In this document: in pieces, positions 44,801 to 52,957 of the stretch | Position numbering within the stretch: position 1 is the stretch's first letter | Layout: each line of letters begins with the position of its first letter | Source of the DNA: Akkermansiaceae bacterium UBA7331 | GTDB lineage: Bacteria; Verrucomicrobiota; Verrucomicrobiia; Verrucomicrobiales; Akkermansiaceae | DNA length: 64,000 nucleotides | Assembly (NCBI GenBank): GCA_002471255.1 | Contig: DKPP01000005.1 | Coordinates: 1 to 64,000 of the forward strand | Reading direction: 5' to 3' | Translations under genes and position numbers: made by a program | The notes under the pieces: generated by a model | The model's database searches: none | The model's input: the letters and a program-made list of their open reading frames with translations, nothing else | What the model was told of the DNA's origin: nothing

Positions 44801-45255
44801 TTTAAGAACTGGTTACCCTGTGGATATTTTGAACCGTAATTTTGTTTCAAATGCTCAATAGAGCGCTCCATAGCATCGTAATCATAATGAGTTGCTAGTA
44901 GTTTTAATTGTTTTAGATAGACTGCTTGAGCTATCCGTTTTTCTAATGTGTTGAGCGTTTCTTCATTGATTTCTTTTGGGAGAAACTTTTCTTCACATTG
45001 TAAAAGTTGTGCTAATGGCTTTTTAACCTCTTCAGGCGATTTGCTTCCCTGAAGAATAGGGGACAATGTCGTATAGACCTCTACTAAAAAATCAGGATCG
45101 GTCGTCACTTCTATTTGTCGATTTGCTATGCGAGTACATTCACTTTGATGTTTAGGTAATTCTTTGATGCTAAGAAGTGGCGTTTCAGCAAAACTAGTTG
45201 AACCTAATACCATGCAAACTAAGGTGAATAAACTGTATGACCGATGCAATCTCAT
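41806..45255 (-). CDS. Exported HzsA-like propeller protein with FGE (SUMF1/EgtB) domain
   Basis: A 1149-residue exported protein; the start at 45255 gives a signal peptide (LFTLVCMVLGSTSFA), while the frame runs 42 codons further upstream. The middle is a propeller resembling the alpha subunit of hydrazine synthase (CYLPDGRLLFMNTSGMQG, NWSPTLLHNGRIMFLRWEY) with two CxxCH sites (CIGCHENQN, CISCHNKES). The last 230 residues are a formylglycine-generating-enzyme-type domain (IGQTEVTLEQYRQF, SLPTEEQWEIAARGG, YGLYDMVGNVAEW, VKGGSW, GFRI). The organism need not make hydrazine: this fusion is known as 'SUMF1/EgtB/PvdO family' in Planctomycetes and Verrucomicrobia with unknown reaction. Paired with the haem protein downstream. 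Confidence 0.8.
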   Translation of the reverse strand: MRLHRSYSLFTLVCMVLGSTSFAETPLLSIKELPKHQSECTRIANRQIEVTTDPDFLVEVYTTLSPILQGSKSPEEVKKPLAQLLQCEEKFLPKEINEETLNTLEKRIAQAVYLKQLKLLATHYDYDAMERSIEHLKQNYGSKYPQGNQFLKILNNLKSKYPNPNEWITQAKIQDIPELEKLVNFRKNAIITSNPGIDFDSWISIRRFSDKGKASRRQDRPANWQGLTSLSGAGRQYHSQIIKFPNIKSSKSPDIIKSHDKWMGMLTMDFDGKTVMVTSNHISEAKGRKSWDVYEISLKGDQIKNLSSHMPDDTDSYDSCYLPDGRLLFMNTSGMQGVPCVTGSDYVGNMHIMNKDGSAVRRITADQDNNWSPTLLHNGRIMFLRWEYTESAHYFSRILMHMNPDGTDQKEFYGSNSYWPNSLFDAKPIPNKPGQFIGVVSGHHGQNRVGELVKFDVNLGRKGTEGAVQKIPGFGKKVEDITKDQLVDNIKTPYFAEPYPINDTYYLSASSITPDRQNMNIVFCDAFDNIIPITASDYYIYAEPNPVKTKTKPPIIPDRVKLDSPTSIAYISNVYIGKPMEGVPHGEAKSLRVFTSEYSPRNTGSHYAMGMESNWDLKVLYGTVPINEDGSAIFEIPANAPVTLQVLDKEGKAIALMRSWFTAMPGEMLSCIGCHENQNMTPPVKRTMASRQAPKKIEPFQGPVRTLSFMNEIQPILDKNCISCHNKESNYAKSSGDKRFPDFNDRSHPQGAPAPGSKSYWALHPYVRRNGPEGNYLGLHPGEFSADTSELVQLLKKGHYNVKLSDADWRSLYTWIDMNVPYLGEWPGQHNEKVLKRRQELNNQYFPYKMDYVLMNDAKYKEPQSIPPTPQIRSMVKPSKINVGEDKGAITTMNLDLGNGKTIKLNQIPCKKPFYIGQTEVTLEQYRQFDPTYQNGYYDMHYKDQVNPGYNMDANPQYPVIRVPWTKAMEFCAWLSQKTGKKVSLPTEEQWEIAARGGKTTPFYFGNIGDDFSTYANLADQTIKELAVMGVDPKPIKNPNRFFDFVPRDEHFNDKVLHLAPVAQYQPNQYGLYDMVGNVAEWTKTKFSLQSDKADHSIKPNLNNEKLQERTVKGGSWRDRPAQATISSKWGYPAWRPVYNVGFRIIIED

Positions 45256-45387
45256 ACATATTACTACGATTCTCTCAAATAAAACTTTCAGTAAAGCGAG
45301 TTGTTCCCAAAGAAGCGTGGTCAAATACGGCGGATTTTCACTGAAAAGCATTGATTGCATTATAGAAATTTGTTTTAACATTAAATC

Positions 45388-46149
45388 ATGAAATACTCAG
45401 CTAAGCAAATATCGGGTCTATATCTAAGTATCGGATTGGGCTTTTTATCAATCCTTTTCACATCTTGTTCGTCTGATTTTGATAAGATTCCTAAAACAGG
45501 TTTTATTGACAAATGTGAAAAAAATACTAACTCCTTAGTGCCCTTTGATGCTTTAGTCGGCTATGACCATCCTAAAGAATGGAACGATCGCATTAATGGC
45601 GTGAATGGGAAAAAACAGTATGTTTATTTAGCACCGGTTGACATTTCCCATGTGGACGCCGATACATTAAAGCATGTTAATCAGGAAAATTTGAAAAAAT
45701 TGGGAGATTATTTTAATGAGCGTTTAGCCTTTTATATGAATCAAGCGGCGAAGAAAAATCCTAACTTTGTTGTTTTGAATAAAAAAAATAAACAAACAGC
45801 AGTGATGCAGGTAGCTATTATTAGCGTAGCTCCTACTAAAACATCTGCCGGAATTGCAAAAACCGTTTTAGGTTTTGTTAAATTAGGCTTTCTTGTAAAA
45901 CCGGCATTGTCTAAAGGTCATATTGTGATGGCCGGTAGAGTTACCGATCGAAATGGTAAGATGTATATGGAATTTGCTGATTATGAAAAAGATCATTCAT
46001 CTGTTTTAGGTATTGATGCAAAAGATTATGAGCATTATGCACATCATCGTACAAATATTGATCAATGGGCGAAAAATATAGCAGATGTTTTTTCAACTCC
46101 ATATGAGCATAAGACGAGTAGAAAGCTAGTGTACGTAACTCCTTGGTAA
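45388..46149 (+). CDS. DUF3313-like lipoprotein
   Basis: A 253-residue predicted lipoprotein; the signal peptide ends in LFTSC (C27). The body has the alternating strand and helix pattern of DUF3313 lipoproteins (KQYVYLAPVDISHV near residue 75, then VMQVAIISVAPT and a glycine-rich GHIVMAGRVTDRNGKM). The function is unknown. It is divergent from the FGE-domain gene (132 bases between starts) and ends in a strong terminator. Confidence 0.68.
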   Translation: MKYSAKQISGLYLSIGLGFLSILFTSCSSDFDKIPKTGFIDKCEKNTNSLVPFDALVGYDHPKEWNDRINGVNGKKQYVYLAPVDISHVDADTLKHVNQENLKKLGDYFNERLAFYMNQAAKKNPNFVVLNKKNKQTAVMQVAIISVAPTKTSAGIAKTVLGFVKLGFLVKPALSKGHIVMAGRVTDRNGKMYMEFADYEKDHSSVLGIDAKDYEHYAHHRTNIDQWAKNIADVFSTPYEHKTSRKLVYVTPW

Positions 46150-46175
46150 AAGTTTTATTCACAAATGCCTTTGTT

Positions 46176-46206
46176 AAGACCATGTTATACATGGTCTTCA
46201 TTTTTA
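46176..46206 (+). terminator. Terminator of the DUF3313-like gene
   Basis: AAGACCATGT and ACATGGTCTT form a 10-bp stem around TAT, followed by CATTTTTAT. Confidence 0.82.
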
Positions 46207-46228
46207 TACAATCTTAGAAAATAGGAAA

Positions 46229-46327
46229 CCCTGTAACGATAAATCGCTACAGGGACTCAACTAACTACCTATGAAAACAGTTACTACCCTCATCATTAAT
46301 GAAGCTCTCAAATTCTTCATCATGAAG
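46229..46327 (+). repeat. Hairpin element, copy 3
   Basis: CCCTGTA/TACAGGG outer stem, A-C mismatch, then CGAT/ATCG inner stem with an AA loop. It is followed by the box CAACTAACTACCTATGAAAACAG and CTACCCTC, which matches copies 1 and 2 at 22346 and 22566. A second, weaker fold follows (CTTCATCATGAAG at about 46315). As in the other copies, an ATG within the box opens a short frame (24 codons, MKTVTTLIINEAL...). The stretch 46330-46493 beyond it holds nothing I recognise. Confidence 0.65.
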
Positions 46328-46493
46328 CAGTGTCTGCAGAGATAGATATATAATAAACTGGACAAGCGTTCAAGAGATTTTTATTTAGCTTTTGTCATAA
46401 CACTTATTAAATCCTTATGCAGAAAGGATTTTTTTTAACATTTTGTCTAATAATCTCTGAACGAGTGTACAAAATTGTTGTATGATTCTACAT

Positions 46494-47084
46494 TTATTTG
46501 ACCAAAATGGTGCTTTTCCCTGATGAACGTAATTTACGTTTAATGGTAATGATGAGCCAAATGCAAAGAATCACCCCAATAATAGCCAACAAACCCATGA
46601 GATAAGGGAAGATAATAGCAAGTAAACTTGTAGCTATAGAGCTTAGTAATTCAAAAAGAGAAAATGAACTATTTGCCACGCCTCCGGTTGTAGCTGTGCT
46701 GGTGGCTCTTAATGCCATGGTGCCTGTATGGATAGCTGCAGCAGTTCCTCCTCCCATAATCAGAGCTAAAGTCCATTGTAATGCAGGGTTTATTTCTACC
46801 AGCATGGAAGAAGTTAGGATTGTCGCTGCAATAATAGCGGCCGGTCCCATAATGGTATCTAATATATTATCAACCCACGGTATGAAATAGGCTAATACCT
46901 CGATTGCGGTTGCACTGGCTAATATGGAGATGGCGATTGGACTTTCAATCCAAAGAAAATTATCCGATAACGTGATTAAATCGTATTTGGAAGCAAGGGC
47001 AACGATCAAAGCCGGTACGAAAACTCTAAACCCACAGGCAGCGCTTAATCCAATTCCAAGCATAAGACCTAATAATAATTCCAT
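46494..47084 (-). CDS. DUF4126 membrane protein
   Basis: A 196-residue inner-membrane protein with about five hydrophobic segments. The N-terminus (LMLGIGLSAACGFRVFVPAL), the middle (WVDNILDTIMGPAA) and GGGTAAAIHTGT match the DUF4126 family closely. No function is known for the family. It stands alone: the gene upstream is divergent, and the hairpin element copy 3 lies downstream. Confidence 0.82.
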   Translation of the reverse strand: MELLLGLMLGIGLSAACGFRVFVPALIVALASKYDLITLSDNFLWIESPIAISILASATAIEVLAYFIPWVDNILDTIMGPAAIIAATILTSSMLVEINPALQWTLALIMGGGTAAAIHTGTMALRATSTATTGGVANSSFSLFELLSSIATSLLAIIFPYLMGLLAIIGVILCIWLIITIKRKLRSSGKSTILVK

Positions 47085-47239
47085 GTAATAGGAAATAATG
47101 GAATATAGCTCAAATGTCGAGCCATGATATATTTGTCATGACGCAACATAATGAAAGATTCACTGAATCAATGTAGTAAAAGTGTTAGGGTTCTTTTTCA
47201 ATATTTAACTTTGAGCCTTATAGTAGATCTTTATATCTT

Positions 47240-50200
47240 ATGAGCACCTCCATGACTAAGCATATATTTCCTATTGCTACTTGTGTAGCGTTAACGATGA
47301 ATTATTCGTTAGCTGCACCGGAATGGGAGAATGAAACCATTACCCAAATCAATAAAGAAGCACCTAGGTCTTCTGTTATGCCTTTAGGGAAAATGACTTT
47401 ATCTTTAAATGGTGATTGGAAATTTAAGTTTTCCATGAAACCTGAAGATAGACCGCAGGATTTTTATAAAAATAACGCCGATTTATCGAACTGGGATACG
47501 ATTAAGGTGCCATCAAATTGGCAGCTTGCTGGATATGGTACACCCATTTATACAAATGTGGGTTATCCGTTTAAAATTGATCCTCCTCGCGTGACTTCCG
47601 AGCCACCCCGTGATTGGCCGTCTTTTGAGGAAAGAAATTCCGTAGGCTCCTATCGCCGTGATTTTGTTTTACCGAATGATTGGAAGAAAAAAGAAGTATT
47701 TGTTAGATTTGATGGTGTTGAGTCTGCCTTTTATTTATGGATTAACGGCGAAAAAGTTGGTTTCTCAGAAGATTCCTACACGGCTGCCGAGTTTGATATT
47801 ACGAAATATCTAAAGCCGGGAAAAAATACGATTTCAGTTGAAGTTTATCGTTGGAGTGATGGCTCCTATCTAGAAGGGCAAGATTTTTTCCGCCTTTCAG
47901 GCATTTTTCGTGACGTCACTCTTTTTGCCACACCTAAAGTAGCCGTGCGTGATGTATTCTTCCGTGCATCATTAGCTAAACCCGCTTATACGACAGGTGA
48001 TTTAAATGCGGATTTTATTATTCATAATTATTCTGATAAAGAAGCAGCTCCGGCTAAGCTTCAAGTAACTATTCAAGGTTTGGGTGATAAGGTTTTGGAT
48101 GTGCCTTCCATCCCTGCCGGCAAAGACGTGACCGTGAATTGGAAAGCTCAGTATCCCAACGTAAAACCTTGGACCGCTGAAACTCCTAATCTCTACCCGG
48201 TAACTTATACCTATAATAATCAAGATGCTAGAACCTTTAATATAGGCTTCCGCACTATTGAGGTAGGTCCTAAAGGTCAATTGTTGGTCAATGGTAAATC
48301 AGTGATTTTAAAAGGTGTGAATCGTCATGAAACTCATCCGGATCTTGGTCGTGCCATTACTAAAGAGATCATGGAGCAGGACATACAAATCATGAAGAAG
48401 AATAACGTTAATACCGTGCGTAATTCTCACTATCCAAATCATCCTTATTGGTATGATTTAGCTGATAAATATGGTATGTATGTTGTAGATGAGGCGAACT
48501 GTGAAGCTCATGCTATACGTGGTACGGATAAAGATATTTCTCATGTGCCATCGTGGGAGAAAGCCCACGTTGAACGAAACATGGCTATGGTGCATCGTTC
48601 TAAAAATCACCCATCCATTATCTTCTGGTCATTAGGTAATGAATCAGGTAACGGTAAAAACTTTGAAGCAGCTGCAGCCGCGATTAAAGCTTATGATAAT
48701 TCCCGTCTACTTCATTACTGCGAGTTTAGAGAAGGGCATCCATCAGTAGATATGGATTCTATCATGTACCCATCTGTGGATGGTTTGAATGGTAAAGGAG
48801 CCCAAAATAACAATCGTCCTTATTTTGTTTGTGAATTTGCACACGCCATGGGTAATGCTCTTGGTAATTTCCAAGAATATATGGATGCCTTTGAAGAACA
48901 TCCTCGTTTAATTGGTGGTTGTATTTGGGACTGGGTAGATCAATCGTTGCATGCTGTTGAAGGTGAAAATGGAAAATACAAAGTAGCTCCATTTAAATCT
49001 AAGACCTTAGCATATGGTGGTATGTTTGGCGATAAACCGACTCAAGCCAATTTCTGCGATAATGGTGTGATTTTAGGTGATCGTAGTTCTACGGCTAAAT
49101 TGCAAGAAATGAAAAAAGTTTACCAATATGTAAACTTCGATTATCACAAAACAGGTAAGATTCAAATTAGTAATAAATATTTTCATAAGCCACTTAAAAA
49201 TGCTGTATTGCATTGGGTAGTGATTCCTAATGAAAAAGGGGTGAAAATGGAATATGGCACGATTGCCTTACCTGAGATTGCACCGGGGGCCAAATATGTA
49301 GGAGATATTCCCGTGATTGAACGTAATCTAAAGAAAGCATCGGGTGTATTGCTTATAGTAGATGAATCTCCAAGTAAAAAGGCTTGGACTCCGGATAATT
49401 TGGAACAAAAAATTGAAGATTCCAATGCGCATCAATTCTTCCCATTCGATAATTCCATTGATTACCCATTAGTGAAAGCATCGGGAACCATTGAAGTGGC
49501 GGATAATAACAATATTATTTCCGTAAAGGGTCAGAATGGATTTAAAGCATCATTTACCGATGGTATGTTGTCCAATCTCACCTATGGAGATGAGACGATT
49601 TTAACTTCGCCTGTACAATTCCAAGTTATGCGCGCTTACGTGGATAATGACGCTTGGATACGTGGTGAATGGCAAGGTAAGCAATTGCAAAATCTGAAGT
49701 CAACTTGCGAATCAATGAAATTGGTTAAGGTGAATCCATCGACCATTCAAGTGGTTTCCATGATGAAGACGACCAATTCAGCCGTGCAATTCCGCTATCG
49801 TGTTGTATGGACGGTGAATGTGTCAGGTCAAATTGATGCTTCTACTTTAATATATCCGATCTCCGGGGAATCTACTTTACCTCGTATGGGCTTTACAATG
49901 TCTTTGCCAAAATCATTTGATCAGGTTGAATATTTAGGCAATGGTCCTATGGACAATTACATCGATAGAAAGACAGCATCATGGAAGGGTATCTTTAAAA
50001 CCGATGTTGACAAAATGTTCTTTGCTTATAGTCGCCCTCAGGAAATGGGCAACCGTACCGATGTTTCATGGTTAGCCTTGAGTAATGGTAAACAGCCTGT
50101 GTACTTTACTTCCGGTAGTAATTCCCAAGTAATGGAAGCTTCTGTGAATCGTTATACGGCTCAAGAATTGGATAAAGCGCGTTCTTTAGACAAATTGCCG

Positions 50201-51007
50201 GCTAAAGATAAGGTAGTGGTAAATCTTGATGTATTCCAAATGGGCTTGGGCGGTTCTTCTTGTGGACCTCGTCCTTTGACTCAGTATCAAACATTTAGTA
50301 AGCCTACTGCGTTTAATTTCTGTATTAAACCATTTTTGGGTAATGCTCAGAGAGTGGTATCTGCTCCGATTATGGTAAGAAATGCCGACAATAAAGTAGA
50401 GTTGATCTCTGCAACACCAACGGCCAATTTAGTCTATATGGTACCCGGTGGTGAGCCTAAAACATACAATGGACCATTTGATTTTAGCGGTACTAAATTG
50501 ATTGCTAAGGTTATTCCTGCTCATGGTTTTATTGGTACGCCTCCTGCAGAAGAAACGTTTGATAAAAAAGCTGAAACCAAGCAATGGAAGATAGCTAATG
50601 CATCATCGGAAGAACCTAATACCGGATTAGCTAACTTTGCTATCGATGGTAAACCAAACACCTTCTGGCATACCGCTTATACCAATGCCTTGCCTAACTA
50701 TCCACACTCTATAGCTGTCGATATGGGTAAAAACATTTCATTTAAAGGATTCATTTACACTCCAAGAATGGATTTGAATAACGGGTTGATCAAATCTTAT
50801 GAGTTTTCCATCTCACAAGATGGTAAAACTTGGAAGAAGGTTAAAGAAGGTAACTTTGATTACGGTAATAGTAATGCTCCTTCTATTCAGCGTATTGAAT
50901 TCGATAAGCCGGTTAAAGCTAGATTCTTCAAATTTGATGCATTAAAGCCGGTTAATGGTAGCCATCCATGGGCTAATGTGGCTGAAATAACAATAATTCC
51001 CGAATAA
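47240..51007 (+). CDS. Secreted GH2 beta-galactosidase with C-terminal F5/8 type C domain
   Basis: A 1255-residue enzyme with a signal peptide (HIFPIATCVALTMNYSLA). The LacZ-type domains follow in order: sugar-binding (about 60-230), immunoglobulin-like (about 235-340), TIM barrel (about 345-640) and the C-terminal LacZ domains. Acid/base E468 lies in WSLGNESGNG and nucleophile E532 in VCEFAHAMGN. Residues about 1115-1255 are a discoidin (F5/8C) carbohydrate-binding domain (NFAIDGKPNTFWHT, YEFSISQDGKTWKKV). It would remove terminal beta-galactose from glycans outside the cytoplasm. A strong terminator follows. An ATG four codons in is an alternative start. Confidence 0.95.
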   Translation: MSTSMTKHIFPIATCVALTMNYSLAAPEWENETITQINKEAPRSSVMPLGKMTLSLNGDWKFKFSMKPEDRPQDFYKNNADLSNWDTIKVPSNWQLAGYGTPIYTNVGYPFKIDPPRVTSEPPRDWPSFEERNSVGSYRRDFVLPNDWKKKEVFVRFDGVESAFYLWINGEKVGFSEDSYTAAEFDITKYLKPGKNTISVEVYRWSDGSYLEGQDFFRLSGIFRDVTLFATPKVAVRDVFFRASLAKPAYTTGDLNADFIIHNYSDKEAAPAKLQVTIQGLGDKVLDVPSIPAGKDVTVNWKAQYPNVKPWTAETPNLYPVTYTYNNQDARTFNIGFRTIEVGPKGQLLVNGKSVILKGVNRHETHPDLGRAITKEIMEQDIQIMKKNNVNTVRNSHYPNHPYWYDLADKYGMYVVDEANCEAHAIRGTDKDISHVPSWEKAHVERNMAMVHRSKNHPSIIFWSLGNESGNGKNFEAAAAAIKAYDNSRLLHYCEFREGHPSVDMDSIMYPSVDGLNGKGAQNNNRPYFVCEFAHAMGNALGNFQEYMDAFEEHPRLIGGCIWDWVDQSLHAVEGENGKYKVAPFKSKTLAYGGMFGDKPTQANFCDNGVILGDRSSTAKLQEMKKVYQYVNFDYHKTGKIQISNKYFHKPLKNAVLHWVVIPNEKGVKMEYGTIALPEIAPGAKYVGDIPVIERNLKKASGVLLIVDESPSKKAWTPDNLEQKIEDSNAHQFFPFDNSIDYPLVKASGTIEVADNNNIISVKGQNGFKASFTDGMLSNLTYGDETILTSPVQFQVMRAYVDNDAWIRGEWQGKQLQNLKSTCESMKLVKVNPSTIQVVSMMKTTNSAVQFRYRVVWTVNVSGQIDASTLIYPISGESTLPRMGFTMSLPKSFDQVEYLGNGPMDNYIDRKTASWKGIFKTDVDKMFFAYSRPQEMGNRTDVSWLALSNGKQPVYFTSGSNSQVMEASVNRYTAQELDKARSLDKLPAKDKVVVNLDVFQMGLGGSSCGPRPLTQYQTFSKPTAFNFCIKPFLGNAQRVVSAPIMVRNADNKVELISATPTANLVYMVPGGEPKTYNGPFDFSGTKLIAKVIPAHGFIGTPPAEETFDKKAETKQWKIANASSEEPNTGLANFAIDGKPNTFWHTAYTNALPNYPHSIAVDMGKNISFKGFIYTPRMDLNNGLIKSYEFSISQDGKTWKKVKEGNFDYGNSNAPSIQRIEFDKPVKARFFKFDALKPVNGSHPWANVAEITIIPE

Positions 51008-51030
51008 TAGCCATCTGATTATTCCTTATT

Positions 51031-51067
51031 ATAGGCTCAAGGTAAGACCTTGGGCCTATTTTTTTAG
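51031..51067 (+). terminator. Terminator of the GH2 gene
   Basis: ATAGGCTCAAGGT and ACCTTGGGCCTAT pair with one mismatch around AAG, followed by a run of seven T. Confidence 0.87.
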
Positions 51068-51170
51068 TAAACAAAATGTGACAGTATTTGATCAAATTCT
51101 GAGAAAATCTTATCACAATAACGTAAACATTTTTTGTTACAACGTATAACTCATATCCTAATTAACATAT

Positions 51171-51878
51171 ATGAAAAAGAAATCCCTATGCCTTTTGGCT
51201 ATATCATTGTTAAGTTTATCTCCTGTATTGGCATTAGATCATGATGATACTTGGACGATTGAGTCTAATCAACCTGGTACTCATACATTAGCTACAAATA
51301 AATTTTATTACGGCTTCCGATTAAATATCAGTAGTAATGAGCATACTAAAAGGTTTGATATTACACCGACATCTCCCAGTATTTATGATTATGATAAGGC
51401 TCAATATTGTAGCGTAACGACTAATGTTGGCGCTTTAGCGCAACATAATGCTCCTGTATATTTGATTCAAACGACCCGAGACGGCAAAGTTTTAGCTGTG
51501 TCAGATAATGGGATTTCGACATTGGGTACATCTACATGGACCTTTAATAATTCCATAGCTACGATTGATACAAGCGATCATAATTATTTTGTTTTTTCAA
51601 ATACCAATAATATAACGATCGGTACACATTTCGATGATACCCATATCGTACAAGCGGGAGGTTCTCTTGTAGGTGATTGGGGGCAAACTCCCGGTAGTGA
51701 ATCTTTAGTTGGCATTGGTAAGTCAAATGAGAACTATAATGTCGATGCCAGCCATTATGCACCTATTGTTACTATTCAGTTATGCGAAGGAAAACTTATC
51801 CCAGAACCATCTACTGCTACATTAGGCTTATTGGGCTTGTCGTTTGTGCTATTGAGACGCCGAGTTAAAAAAGATTAA
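51171..51878 (+). CDS. PEP-CTERM sorting-signal protein
   Basis: A 235-residue exported protein. It has an N-terminal signal peptide (LCLLAISLLSLSPVLA), a beta-rich middle without recognised domain, and a C-terminal sorting signal made of IPEPST, a hydrophobic helix (LGLLGLSFVLL) and RRRVKK. Proteins of this type are processed by an exosortase and often linked to extracellular polysaccharide. The middle has many Thr, Asn and Asp residues and no catalytic motif. It may be a small surface adhesin or structural protein; unproven. Confidence 0.8.
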   Translation: MKKKSLCLLAISLLSLSPVLALDHDDTWTIESNQPGTHTLATNKFYYGFRLNISSNEHTKRFDITPTSPSIYDYDKAQYCSVTTNVGALAQHNAPVYLIQTTRDGKVLAVSDNGISTLGTSTWTFNNSIATIDTSDHNYFVFSNTNNITIGTHFDDTHIVQAGGSLVGDWGQTPGSESLVGIGKSNENYNVDASHYAPIVTIQLCEGKLIPEPSTATLGLLGLSFVLLRRRVKKD

Positions 51879-51901
51879 CTTAATCAAATTGATAGTATAA
51901 A

Positions 51902-51938
51902 AAATGCCTTTCCAAGATGTTTGGAAAGGCATTTAAAA
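51902..51938. terminator. Bidirectional terminator
   Basis: AAATGCCTTTCCAA and TTGGAAAGGCATTT form a perfect 14-bp stem around GATGT between two convergent genes. Confidence 0.83.
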
Positions 51939-51956
51939 TTTGTATTAAAAAGTTTT

Positions 51957-52742
51957 TTATTTCTCTTTATTTGCAGCACCGGATGTGGAGCTTTCCATGA
52001 ACAACATGATTTCACTGAGTTCTACGGTACGACCTGATGGGTCAGGAGTGATAAGCATGATTACTTTGCGTTGCTTGTAGGTAGTAATCATAAAACCGCG
52101 TTCTTTGAACCATTGTTTTTTACCATTAGGTAATTTTTTCTCATCCATGAGGACGGCCGGTGTCGTAGTAGATGATGATTCTAATTTGTTACTTTTACCA
52201 AACACGTAAGTTCCAAGACTAGGGAGAATAATTTGAGGTTGTTCGCCGGTTGGTGGGTTAGTTAATTTGATAACGAATGTTTTATTGGTTAAGTTGTAAA
52301 AATTGACCGCACCATAAGGTATTTCTGCCTCATTAATAAACATGATATCCCATTTGCCATTAGCTAATTTATCAACGATAGCTAATGTTCTATTACTGAT
52401 GTTGGCCGGAAGTTCTTTTTGGATTAAAAGACCTGTAGGTTTGCCCTTATCATCTACACCGGTGTAGAGTGAGATAACTTTCATGCCTTTAGGGAAGAAC
52501 ACTCTTGCACCAGGAAGCCCTTTATTAATTTGGACTTTTTCAATCTTTCCTTTTTCAGTAGGCATGTAAACTTCTGATTCGATGGTCATGCCCGGTTTTT
52601 TAGTAATAAAACGAATACCGTTTTGGGCTTTGGCTTGTTGTGTGCCGGATGGTGTTGCTGGGGCAGACTCTTGTGCTAAAGCGGCGACGTTAAATGTAGT
52701 CAAGCAAGCAAGTGAAAGTCCTAATGCTGTAAAGAAGTTCAT
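51957..52742 (-). CDS. Hypothetical secreted protein
   Basis: A protein of 261 residues from the ATG at 52742, where a signal peptide begins (MNFFTALGLSLACLTTF ending VAALAQ). The frame starts 14 codons earlier with a basic stretch. The mature part is beta-rich with repeated Lys-Lys and Gly-Lys turns (KPGMTIESEVYMPTEKGK, FKERGFMITTYKQRKV). No named family is recognised. Divergent from the GH20 gene (about 215 bases between starts). Confidence 0.62.
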   Translation of the reverse strand: MNFFTALGLSLACLTTFNVAALAQESAPATPSGTQQAKAQNGIRFITKKPGMTIESEVYMPTEKGKIEKVQINKGLPGARVFFPKGMKVISLYTGVDDKGKPTGLLIQKELPANISNRTLAIVDKLANGKWDIMFINEAEIPYGAVNFYNLTNKTFVIKLTNPPTGEQPQIILPSLGTYVFGKSNKLESSSTTTPAVLMDEKKLPNGKKQWFKERGFMITTYKQRKVIMLITPDPSGRTVELSEIMLFMESSTSGAANKEK

Positions 52743-52957
52743 ATATATCGTGGGGTGACGTTTCTTTAATGGGCTTGGGCTCATCCCAAGGAATGGGTTT
52801 CAAAGGATGTAATTAGCATAATATAATTGCCACGGAAAGCTTTGTTTTTGATTTCTACGTAATTTTGATGATGCCGATCAACCTTACATTTTCTTGCTTT
52901 CTTGATACATAATCCTATTTTTCTTGGTTATGTTTGCTGATTAGGTAGAGTGTTTTC

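Noticed and set aside
41806..45255. Hydrazine synthase as part of anammox metabolism
   Set aside because: Only an alpha-like propeller is present, fused to an FGE domain, with no beta/gamma subunits; the fold similarity alone does not indicate hydrazine chemistry.
45256..45381. 42-codon N-terminal extension of the HzsA/FGE-like protein
   Set aside because: It would hide a clean signal peptide that starts at 45255 and has no homology-like features.
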